This document shows positions 1-4,997 of a stretch of 10,949 nt of DNA, piece by piece. Each line of letters begins with the position of its first letter. The stretch's first letter is position 1. Made by a program: the position numbers and the translations under genes. Below the pieces are notes generated by a model, which saw nothing but the letters and a program-made list of their open reading frames with translations, did not search any database and was not told where the DNA came from. Origin of the DNA: Candidatus Methanophaga sp. GoMg3.2 (GTDB taxonomy: Archaea; Halobacteriota; Syntropharchaeia; Alkanophagales; Methanospirareceae); NCBI GenBank assembly GCA_013180565.1, contig QBUN01000359.1:1-10949 (forward strand). The letters run 5' to 3'.

Positions 1-479
1 GCCATCACAAGTATCACCGGCCATGAGCCCAGGAAGACGAACCCTATGAGCAGATCCACGACAAACTCCGCCATGCAACCTTCAACAGCCCGGTTCTTCA
101 ATTTTGGTATCCAGGTCCTGCCGAACCTCTTGCCGAATAATGCTGCTGCTGCGTCTCCAAATGTGGTCATCAGTATAGCGGCTATGGCAATCTCCTTAGA
201 AAATACGCTAATGGCTATTATTGCACCTATGAGGAAGAAGACGTTACCGCTTAATCTATCTTCTTCCTTCTTTCGGTATAGTTTATGAAATAAAGGCAAC
301 TTTAGCTTGAGATCTATCCTGACAAATTCGATCTCCAGGAATAGTATCAAAAACAAAGTCATTATCAGCAATACTGCCGCTTTGGGCAGAATGTAATAGC
401 CTGCAACTATCAGTAGAGAGGTGACGTGCACCACCTTTCTTTGGAGTTCCCTTTTCATACTGATTTCTTCTGTTTCCAT
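1..479 (-). CDS. Diacylglycerol/polyprenol (dolichol-type) kinase, SEC59-like, 3' end cut by window edge
   Basis: Reading the minus strand from an ATG at 479 gives 159 codons with no stop, running off the left edge. The peptide starts METEEISMKRELQRKVVH; the RELQRKVVH part matches the N-terminal (E)xxRKxxH signature of the CTP-dependent kinase family that includes yeast Sec59 and Dgk1 and bacterial/archaeal COG0170 proteins. Hydrophobic segments lie at about residues 17-33, 36-54, 79-106 and 140-157, so this is an integral membrane protein. Residues 108-121 carry the GDAAAALFGKRFGR motif typical of the CTP-binding region, followed by an EGC (residues 133-135) in place of the common EGS. The family phosphorylates polyprenols or diacylglycerol with CTP; in archaea it may recycle dolichol-type carriers for glycosylation, which is inference here. 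A second Met at residue 8 is an alternative start. No clear Shine-Dalgarno is seen. It is divergent from the winged-helix gene at 615. Confidence 0.85.
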   Translation of the reverse strand, partial: METEEISMKRELQRKVVHVTSLLIVAGYYILPKAAVLLIMTLFLILFLEIEFVRIDLKLKLPLFHKLYRKKEEDRLSGNVFFLIGAIIAISVFSKEIAIAAILMTTFGDAAAALFGKRFGRTWIPKLKNRAVEGCMAEFVVDLLIGFVFLGSWPVILVM

Positions 480-614
480 CGGTTTTAGTGCCTTTTTTCT
501 CTATCTATGTCGTATAATTACCAATAAAAAATATTCGCTAATATGGCCATTCATCGCTAAACATTAATAAAAACAAATAAGTTAAATATAGATATATATG
601 CTAAAGGTGTAAAT
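480..614. promoter_or_regulatory. Divergent intergenic promoter region
   Basis: This AT-rich spacer separates the leftward membrane kinase from the rightward winged-helix gene. Rightward TATA-like candidates are TTAATAAAAA near 565 and TTAAATATA at 582-590; the region 585-600 is an almost uninterrupted run of A and T. A purine-rich AAAGGTG at 604-609 precedes the ATG at 615 and could serve as a ribosome binding site if transcription starts from the upstream TATA. Leftward, an AATATTTTTTATT-like stretch near 525-537 on the minus strand could serve the kinase. Exact start sites cannot be assigned from sequence alone. Confidence 0.4.
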
Positions 615-899
615 ATGGGCGGACTTGGAAAGATATTCGGAAGCAATGCGCAGCTTATTGTTTTGGAGCACCTAATAACAAATCGGGGCATGACAACGTA
701 TCTTTCTGGAATCGCAGAGGCAACCGGCCTTTCTCATTCCAGCGTTGCACGTGTAATCGAGCCGCTTTTAGATTTGAATATCGTGAAAGAAGCGAAATTA
801 GGTAAGCAGATAAGGACGTTTACGTTGAGTGAAGATAATGAGGTGACCAAGCTAGTGATGCAGTTTTATGCCGATTTGGAGAAGATTTTGGGCGAATGA
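615..899 (+). CDS. Small winged helix-turn-helix DNA-binding protein
   Basis: A 94-residue soluble protein that is essentially a single winged-helix domain. Residues 13-22 form the first helix. Residues 28-38 plus 40-53 look like the helix-turn-helix, with recognition helix SHSSVARVIEPLLDLNIV. Residues 60-72 (EAKLGKQIRTFTL) form the beta-wing, and a final helix at about 75-92 could dimerise. The layout resembles MarR/ArsR-type or archaeal stand-alone wHTH regulators; no effector domain is present. ATG at 615 is preceded by AAAGGTG at 604-609. It is divergent from the membrane kinase and followed by about 170 bases before uS14, so it is probably monocistronic. The target is unknown; autoregulation or control of the divergent kinase is possible but not shown. 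Confidence 0.8.
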   Translation: MGGLGKIFGSNAQLIVLEHLITNRGMTTYLSGIAEATGLSHSSVARVIEPLLDLNIVKEAKLGKQIRTFTLSEDNEVTKLVMQFYADLEKILGE

Positions 900-1068
900 A
901 TTTTAGGTACATGTTTTTATACTTATGATAACTAAGGGATAAGAGAGTGTCACAAATCTTTTTAAGTAGTACGGCGTGATAGGACATTTGGGTGATGATA
1001 GCAGTGAACTATCTGCGCACAGGTGATGAAACATCGGATATGGTGAAGTAAGAGAAAGGTGAAGTAAA
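900..1068 (+). promoter_or_regulatory. Leader and promoter region of the uS14-uS8 pair
   Basis: A TATA-like CTTTTTAAG lies at 958-966, which would place transcription start near 985-992 and leave a leader of roughly 80 nt. The leader holds an 18-codon reading frame (ATG 995, stop 1049-1051) and two copies of GGTGAAGTAA, at 1042-1051 and 1058-1067. The second copy, with AAAGGTG at 1056-1061, is the likely ribosome binding site for the uS14 ATG at 1069. The first copy ends the small reading frame. Whether the leader is regulatory is unknown. Confidence 0.4.
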
Positions 1069-1224
1069 ATGGTAAAAGAGCGGAAGAAGAAATTTGGACG
1101 AGGCGCGAACGCATGCAGACGATGTGGTAGGAGTAGAGGCCTGATTCGTAGATATGGGATTTATCTCTGTCGTCAGTGCTTCCGAGAGATAGCGAGGGAT
1201 ATCGGATTTAGGAAGTATAACTAA
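1069..1224 (+). CDS. rps14: 30S ribosomal protein uS14, zinc-binding archaeal type
   Basis: A 51-codon gene starting [20 protein letters not shown] and ending GFRKYN. It has the two CxxC knuckles of zinc-type uS14: Cys16/Cys19 and Cys34/Cys37. The length (51 aa) and the CRxCGR...LIRxYG...LCRQCFRE layout match the short archaeal protein exactly. It binds 16S rRNA in the head of the small subunit and is essential for assembly. The ATG at 1069 is preceded by AAAGGTG eight nucleotides upstream. uS8 follows after 64 bases on the same strand, the order seen in the archaeal spc cluster, but uL5 is not upstream and uL6 is not downstream. All four zinc ligands are intact, so I expect it to be functional. 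Confidence 0.95.
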   Translation: MVKERKKKFGRGANACRRCGRSRGLIRRYGIYLCRQCFREIARDIGFRKYN

Positions 1225-1288
1225 AACCTTTTCTTAAATAATTACATGAGTTATCAAAAGAAGTAAAGCTAAAAAATGGAGAAAAAAA

Positions 1289-1681
1289 ATGTCGCTAAAT
1301 GATCTGCTTGCAGATGCGCTTTCGCACATAAAGAATACAGAGAGAGTCGGGAAGATGGAATGCGTGATAAAACCCGCTTCAAAGCTGATAGGTAATGTAC
1401 TGGGTGTAATGCAAGAAGGCGGGTATATAAAGGAGTTTGGATTCGTAGAAGATGGGAAATCGGGTATCTTTCAGGTGAAGCTTGGTGGTAAGATAAATGA
1501 TTGCAATGCGATAAAACCACGGTTTTACGTCCGTGCAAATGAATATGAGAAATGGGAGAAGAGACTACTCCCAGCAAGGAATTTCGGTATGCTTGTGATT
1601 ACAACCTCAAAAGGTGTGATGTCACATGAAAAAGCGATTGAGAATGGCATAGGTGGGCAATTACTGGCTTTTGTTTACTGA
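1289..1681 (+). CDS. rps8: 30S ribosomal protein uS8
   Basis: A 130-residue protein starting [22 protein letters not shown], the standard archaeal uS8 N-terminus, and ending with the conserved block [20 protein letters not shown] followed by GQLLAFVY (about residues 103-130), which contacts 16S rRNA helix 21. Length fits archaeal and eukaryotic uS8 (about 130 aa). It acts in central-domain assembly of the small subunit and in some organisms represses its own operon. GGAG at 1278-1281 is seven bases from the ATG. A short T-rich stretch (TTTTCTTAAATAATT, about 1229-1243) sits in the 64-base gap after uS14 and could be an extra promoter, but co-transcription is the simpler view. Downstream is a convergent GxxExxY gene, so the pair is isolated from other ribosomal genes here. 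Confidence 0.95.
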   Translation: MSLNDLLADALSHIKNTERVGKMECVIKPASKLIGNVLGVMQEGGYIKEFGFVEDGKSGIFQVKLGGKINDCNAIKPRFYVRANEYEKWEKRLLPARNFGMLVITTSKGVMSHEKAIENGIGGQLLAFVY

Positions 1682-1691
1682 TTTGACATGG

Positions 1692-2117
1692 TTACATTTT
1701 GTTTACCGCAGAGAACGCAGAGGCATCAGGAAAGTTGTTCACCACCCGGCGTATGCCGTTCTTCAGAACATTTACATTAAAGTTGATCAGTAAGCCGACT
1801 TTGTAGCCAGAAAGTCTCAGGTAGGAGAGCAACTGGGCCTGATAAATTGGCGCTAAGCTATCAACAGCCTTAATCTCAACAATGACCGTTTCTTCGACAA
1901 GAAGGTCCAGGCGGTAGCCACAATCCAGCTTCACCGCCCGATAGACCACGGGCAGGGGCTTCTGCTGTTCCACCTTAAGACCTCGTTGTACCAGATCAAA
2001 AGCTAGACAAGCTTCATAAGCCGATTCTAGAAGACCCGGGCCCAGGGCGCGATGTACCTCGATAGCTGCGCCAATGATGCGTTCCGTTATCCTGTTATGT
2101 CTCTCCGTTTCCGTCAT
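1692..2117 (-). CDS. GxxExxY family protein (PD-(D/E)XK-like fold)
   Basis: A 141-residue protein of the GxxExxY family (TIGR04256/PF13366-like). The naming motif is GLLESAY at residues 28-34, preceded by the typical [16 protein letters not shown] nuclease-like core follows: Asp71, then EIK at 81-83 (D...ExK), with Gln94 and a C-terminal LINFN. The family is predicted nuclease-like but I know of no established function. Base composition is visibly richer in G+C than the flanking genes, suggesting acquisition. The gene is bracketed by inverted copies of a TTTACCGC...GCAGAG repeat; the left copy lies inside the last codons (encoding SAFSAVNKM) and the right copy abuts the start codon. There is no standard Shine-Dalgarno; GCAGAGAG from the repeat lies directly before the ATG. 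Confidence 0.9.
   Translation of the reverse strand: MTETERHNRITERIIGAAIEVHRALGPGLLESAYEACLAFDLVQRGLKVEQQKPLPVVYRAVKLDCGYRLDLLVEETVIVEIKAVDSLAPIYQAQLLSYLRLSGYKVGLLINFNVNVLKNGIRRVVNNFPDASAFSAVNKM
1702..1723 (+). repeat. Left inverted repeat of the GxxExxY cassette
   Basis: TTTACCGC followed by two imperfect copies of a 9-bp GCAGAGAAC-type unit. It is the inverted counterpart of the repeat at 2117-2147 and lies within the 3' coding end of the GxxExxY gene. Confidence 0.75.
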
Positions 2118-2147
2118 CTCTGCGCTCTCTGCGCTCTCGGCGGTAAA
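2117..2147 (-). repeat. Right inverted repeat of the GxxExxY cassette
   Basis: On the plus strand this is three 9-bp units, TCTCTGCGC, TCTCTGCGC and TCTCGGCGG, followed by TAAA. On the minus strand it begins TTTACCGCC and runs into the GxxExxY start codon. It matches the left repeat at 1702-1723 in inverted orientation but has one extra 9-bp unit. Confidence 0.75.
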
Positions 2148-2156
2148 TAAATCGCA

Positions 2157-3680
2157 TCAGCTCTGCATCAACCGATTCACCGCGTTGACTATTGCCTCTA
2201 CAGAAGCCATTACTATATCTTCTCGCACACCCCTCGCAGTTACCATTCTTCCTCCCTTCGTCACACCCACGATTACCTCCGCGAGTGCATTGGAACCGCC
2301 GGTTATCGCCTCTATCCTGAAATCTTTAAGTTCGATGTCGCCACCTATTTCACCGCCTATTATCTCCTGAATAGCTTTTATCGCAGCATCCACAGGACCA
2401 ACACCCATCTGCGCGCTCTTGCATTCCTTCCCCCGCACTACTGCTTTCAGCGATGCTGTCGGTATCAAATTATTCCCGGTCATAACCGAGAGTTCCTTTA
2501 GCGTTACTATACGTTCATGCATTGATACTTCGCCGGTTACAACTTCTGCTATTGTAAATAGGTCATCATCGGTGACTTGTTTACCGCTTACACCAAGTTC
2601 CTTTACCCGTTCGAGAATCTCATCAATTTGCTCTTTTGTGGGTGACATCCCGATTTCTGATAATTTATTCAATACCGAGTGCTTGCCTGTATGCTTCCCA
2701 AGAATAATCCGCCTCATATGCCCTACCATCTCCGGCGTCATTATACCCGGCTCAAAGGTATCGCTCTTCTCTATTACACCGTGCGCATGTATCCCGGATT
2801 CGTGAGAAAAGGCATTATCACCCACTATTGGCTTGTTTACCGGGAGTTCTATGCCGGTTAAACGTTCAATAAGCTTCGCCATCTCAAATAGAAACTCGGT
2901 CTTTATGTTTGTTTTTAGTCCATATATCGCGTTCAAACCCATCACGGTCTCTGCGAGGTCTGCATTTCCCGCTCTTTCGCCTATCCCATTCACAGAAACT
3001 TGAACTTCCGAAGCACCCGCCTTCACTGCCGCTAAACTGTTCGCCACCGCAAGACCAAAGTCATTGTGGCAGTGTATGCTAATTGGAGTCTTCACCACAC
3101 GATCTATCGCTTCTACAAGCTCGAAGATGGCGAAGGGGTCTAGTACGCCCACAGTATCAGGCACATTTAGGATGTCGGCGCCTGCTTCTTCTGCTGTTTT
3201 GTATATCTCAGTTAGATAATCTAAACTCGTCCGTGTAGCATCCATTGCAGAGAACATACAGATAAATCCATGTGCTTTGACATACTTCGTCATCTCGTAT
3301 GTCTGCTCTTGTACTTCCGCTTCGCTCTTCTTTGTCGTGTGCTCACGCTGAATCACGGAGGTGGGCGCGAATATATGGATCATATCAACCCCACAATCAA
3401 TGCAGGCATCAATATCCTGCGTTAAAACCCTTGCCAACCCACATATCTTTGCCGAAAGTCCCTCGTCACAGATATACTGAACTACCTCCTTCTCCTCCTT
3501 AGACGTAATCGGCGTTCCCGCTTCTATTATGTCCACACCCAGCGTGTCCAACCGCCTTGCAATTGTGCCCTTCTGCTCTTTAGTAAAAGAGATCCCAGGT
3601 GTTTGCTCTCCATCCCTCAATGTCGTATCAAAGACCTCTATTATCCTTTTAGCGTCTCCGTGAGTGCTTCCTTCTTTCAT
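2157..3680 (-). CDS. leuA: 2-isopropylmalate synthase / (R)-citramalate synthase family enzyme
   Basis: A 507-residue HMGL-like TIM-barrel acyltransferase that condenses acetyl-CoA with a 2-oxoacid. Catalytic landmarks are DTTLRDGEQTPG at residues 18-29 (Asp18 metal ligand, Arg22), the metal-binding HCHND at 203-207, NGIGERAGN at 231-239, and FSHESGIHAHG at 291-301. After about residue 365 comes a complete C-terminal LeuA-type dimer/allosteric domain ending in ASVEAIVNAVNRL, so feedback control by an amino acid is likely. The archaeal subfamily includes LeuA (leucine), CimA (isoleucine via pyruvate) and AksA (coenzyme B); presence of the full regulatory domain argues against AksA, but LeuA and CimA cannot be separated by eye. 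The ATG at 3680 has GAGG at 3693-3696 and a TATA-like TTTTATTTAA at about 3728-3737 on the minus strand. No other leu genes are adjacent. Confidence 0.9.
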   Translation of the reverse strand: MKEGSTHGDAKRIIEVFDTTLRDGEQTPGISFTKEQKGTIARRLDTLGVDIIEAGTPITSKEEKEVVQYICDEGLSAKICGLARVLTQDIDACIDCGVDMIHIFAPTSVIQREHTTKKSEAEVQEQTYEMTKYVKAHGFICMFSAMDATRTSLDYLTEIYKTAEEAGADILNVPDTVGVLDPFAIFELVEAIDRVVKTPISIHCHNDFGLAVANSLAAVKAGASEVQVSVNGIGERAGNADLAETVMGLNAIYGLKTNIKTEFLFEMAKLIERLTGIELPVNKPIVGDNAFSHESGIHAHGVIEKSDTFEPGIMTPEMVGHMRRIILGKHTGKHSVLNKLSEIGMSPTKEQIDEILERVKELGVSGKQVTDDDLFTIAEVVTGEVSMHERIVTLKELSVMTGNNLIPTASLKAVVRGKECKSAQMGVGPVDAAIKAIQEIIGGEIGGDIELKDFRIEAITGGSNALAEVIVGVTKGGRMVTARGVREDIVMASVEAIVNAVNRLMQS

Positions 3681-3727
3681 CTTATACTCTATCCTCTACC
3701 ATTTTGAAAGTGAGAAATAAAGGTAGT

Positions 3728-3737
3728 TAAATAAAAT
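3728..3737 (-). promoter_or_regulatory. Candidate TATA box for the LeuA/CimA gene
   Basis: TTTTATTTAA on the minus strand, about 50 bases before the start codon at 3680, would give a leader of roughly 25 nt containing GAGG at 3693-3696. It lies at the end of the histidine-kinase remnant. A second minus-strand candidate, GATATAAAAG near 3806-3815, would give a longer leader. Confidence 0.4.
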
Positions 3738-3826
3738 GAATTTGAAATAAGTTCGTTGATAATCAAACCACAGGGGATTGCGGTATCAATGTCCAGTGGA
3801 ACATCTTTTATATCTGCCACACTAAT
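3737..3826 (-). pseudogene. Fragment of a sensor histidine kinase ATPase domain (N-box)
   Basis: Minus-strand translation of 3826-3737 gives about 30 residues containing [20 protein letters not shown], which is the N-box of the HATPase domain found in HisKA_2-type sensor kinases, where [25 protein letters not shown] is typical. The similarity stops abruptly after SNS, and a TAA lies directly upstream in frame, so this is a remnant rather than a gene. The PocR-domain fragment on the same strand at 3967-4242 is probably the N-terminal part of the same or a related lost kinase. The identification is from memory of the family. Confidence 0.7.
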
Positions 3827-3840
3827 TTAACTTGAGAATT

Positions 3841-3860
3841 CCCTGTGGCTTGCCACAGGG
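3841..3860. repeat. Perfect palindrome, hairpin 1
   Basis: CCCTGTGGC, a TT spacer, then GCCACAGGG: a 9-bp perfect stem. A related hairpin occurs at 3923-3943, and a half-site CCACAGGGG at 3768-3776 belongs to the kinase remnant (codons for IPCGL on the minus strand). Confidence 0.8.
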
Positions 3861-3863
3861 TGA

Positions 3864-3980
3864 CCTTGTAAAGTATATAAAAAATTTCCGGTGCTGCGAA
3901 GCAGCATCACCTTGGCGTAATACCCTGTGGTCTTGCCACAGGGATAGTCAAGGTGAAGGAAATTTTTTATTGTATCAAGG
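3864..3980. repeat. Nested inverted repeats, potential branched RNA or DNA structure
   Basis: Four complementary pairs nest without crossing. The outer stem is 3877-3889 (ATAAAAAATTTCC) with 3958-3970, perfect over 13 bp, extended by CCTTG 3864-3868 with CAAGG 3976-3980. Inside are a 6-bp hairpin TGCTGC/GCAGCA (3892-3897 with 3901-3906, loop GAA) and a stem TCACCTTG/CAAGGTGA (3907-3914 with 3949-3956). The latter encloses an 8-bp hairpin CCCTGTGG/CCACAGGG (3923-3930 with 3936-3943). This would fold as a three-way junction on either strand. It could be a structured RNA, a leader element for the minus-strand synthase, or a repeat element inserted into the decayed kinase. Nothing known to me matches it. 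Confidence 0.6.
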
Positions 3981-4242
3981 AACAAAAACCCGTTGGATAA
4001 CTAAAACGAGTTAAGGGCTCACCGTCAGGCGAAGAGATAACAGAAGAAATGCCGACTGTTTTTGCAATGCTGTCCGGAATAGCTTGAAGCTCACCAAGGC
4101 CTATGAGTTCCGGCAGCGATAATGAGTTACCCTTTTTTTTTGTATTTTTCTCATATTTCGCCACTTCTTCTTTCTTCTTTACTCCTATCACCTCAATATC
4201 CGTTGGAAACATAGAGACCAGATTATGCAATGTGCCAAGAAA
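3967..4242 (-). pseudogene. Truncated PocR sensory-domain protein
   Basis: An open stretch on the minus strand ends at a TAA at 3969-3967. Codons after about 4119 encode SLSLPELIGLGELQAIPDS and continue to ISSVISSPDGEPLTRFS...GFCSLIQ, which matches the first third of the PocR ligand-sensing domain (typical pattern: LxELxDxEELQxIQDxFAxATGVxSxITDPDGxPLTxxSNFxxFC). The domain normally continues for another 100 or so residues; here it is cut exactly where the outer arm of the nested palindromes begins. Upstream only a TTG at 4230 and an ATG at 4212 could start it, with no good ribosome binding site. The lysine-rich segment before the domain looks like a linker, so the N-terminus may also be missing. 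PocR domains in archaea often head sensor kinases, fitting the kinase fragment at 3737-3826. Confidence 0.65.
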
Positions 4243-4264
4243 TCACTTTTCTCATTTATATTAT

Positions 4265-4337
4265 CACTTTAAAAATAGAAAGATATAAAATGACTTATAT
4301 CTCAATAAAAGGATAAAGGAATATTATAAGGAGGTAA
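4265..4337 (+). promoter_or_regulatory. Promoter and strong ribosome binding site of the DUF2124 gene
   Basis: AT-rich TATA candidates are CTTTAAAAATAG at 4267-4278 and GATATAAAA at 4282-4290. AAGGAGGTAA at 4328-4337 is an almost perfect Shine-Dalgarno, 9-11 bases before the ATG at 4347, the strongest in the window. Confidence 0.55.
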
Positions 4338-4346
4338 AGAGGGAAT

Positions 4347-4823
4347 ATGGAAAAGAAAAGTGGAATAGTAGGCTTTACAGGAACGTTTAGAGAGCGTATG
4401 GCGGATACAAAGGAAGGATCCAAGGTAGTATTTACGGGCTCGGTAGCAGTATGCTCTCCATTTATCGAATTGCTCGCTTATACAGTGAGGGATAGAGGTT
4501 TTGATATGTTGTATGTGCCGAAAGCAAATGCAAAGGAGGCAAGAAAGATAAGGGAGATAGAGAACATAGGTTACAGCGTTGTAGATGAAAAGGGCGATCC
4601 GGGGAACTCTGATGTGATTGTTGTGCTTGGTGGATTAGCGATGCCTAAGTTCGGATGTACGCCAGAGGAGGTCAATCAGATGATTGAAAGTCTATCAGGC
4701 GATAAGAAACCGAAGATCTTTGGCGTGGGGTTCATGAACATATTCGAGAAAGCAGGCTGGGATAAGAAGATAGATTTCGATACGGTGATAGACATAACGA
4801 TGGAGACAGTAGTGGTCAAATAG
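4347..4823 (+). CDS. DUF2124 family protein
   Basis: A 158-residue soluble protein that I recognise as DUF2124, a family of unknown function found mainly in methanogens and relatives. Visible features are an alternating beta/alpha pattern suggesting a Rossmann-like fold: strand VVFTGSVAVC with SPFIELLAYTVRD (about residues 26-50), strand MLYVP, helix KEARKIREIENIG, strand DVIVVLGGLAMPKFGCTPEEV (about 109-129), and strand KIFGVGFMN. The cysteines at about 37 and 123 are worth noting but no function is assigned. A near-ideal Shine-Dalgarno and short AT-rich leader suggest good expression. The stop codon is only four bases from the 3' end of the oppositely oriented tRNA-Gly, so the two transcripts must overlap or terminate in each other. 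Confidence 0.85.
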   Translation: MEKKSGIVGFTGTFRERMADTKEGSKVVFTGSVAVCSPFIELLAYTVRDRGFDMLYVPKANAKEARKIREIENIGYSVVDEKGDPGNSDVIVVLGGLAMPKFGCTPEEVNQMIESLSGDKKPKIFGVGFMNIFEKAGWDKKIDFDTVIDITMETVVVK

Positions 4824-4827
4824 ATAC

Positions 4828-4975
4828 TGCGCCGACCGGGATTTGGACCCGGGTTATAGGCTTTTTGCCCATCTTTTTTTATGTTTTAACTGCGTATTCT
4901 TCCTTTTGAAGGAGGGAAGAACGAATGAACGTTAGGTTGGCAAGCCTATGTGATACCAGGCTACACTACCGGCGC
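4828..4975 (-). tRNA. tRNA-Gly(GCC) with a 75-nt intron at position 37/38
   Basis: On the minus strand GCGCCGG (4975-4969) pairs with TCGGCGC (4835-4829), with one G-T wobble, followed by discriminator A at 4828; CCA is not encoded. The D-arm is GTGTAGCCTGGTATCAC. The anticodon stem is TAGGC with GCCTA, with loop TTGCCA-A and anticodon GCC at 4941-4939. The T-arm CCGGG/CCCGG has loop TCCAAAT, so position 55 is C rather than the near-universal T. The intron is 4937-4863: TTGC of the loop pairs with GCAA near the intron 3' end, giving the 4-bp helix flanked by 3-nt bulges (CA|A and AA|A) that archaeal splicing endonuclease cuts. The intron has an internal hairpin TTCTTCC/GGAAGAA. Mature length is 73 nt. 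Confidence 0.93.
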
Positions 4976-4997
4976 ATGTTTTTTATTTTATTTTATC

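Noticed and set aside
46..288. Plus-strand 80-codon frame at the left end.
   Set aside because: Antisense to the membrane kinase, whose CTP-binding motif is unambiguous on the minus strand.
992..1047. Possible C/D box small RNA in the uS14 leader: two GTGATGA boxes at 992-998 and 1023-1029.
   Set aside because: No CTGA D box at the right distance; the nearest candidates are CTGC at 1013-1016 and GTGA at 1044-1047. The boxes are also explained by GGTGATG ribosome-binding-like sequence.
1269..1577. Minus-strand 102-codon frame antisense to uS8.
   Set aside because: Entirely inside the well-supported uS8 gene on the other strand; composition is a shadow and no domain is visible.
2419..2805. 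Plus-strand 128-codon frame antisense to the LeuA/CimA gene.
   Set aside because: Shadow of the strongly conserved synthase; Ser/Thr/Pro-rich translation typical of antisense frames.
2157..3680. Homocitrate synthase AksA as the identity of the synthase.
   Set aside because: The full C-terminal LeuA-type regulatory domain and 507-residue length fit LeuA or CimA; AksA proteins I recall are shorter and lack that domain.
3841..3943. Palindromes as a short CRISPR array.
   Set aside because: Only two unequal hairpins with unlike sequence between them; no regular repeat-spacer structure and no cas genes.
3832..4014. Plus-strand 60-codon frame (MRIPCGLPQGDLVKYIKNFR...) across the palindromes.
   Set aside because: It is read straight through the two palindromes and the nested stems, with no ribosome binding site and no recognisable domain; the Ile-Pro-Cys-Gly-Leu likeness to the kinase comes from the shared CCCTGTGG repeat.
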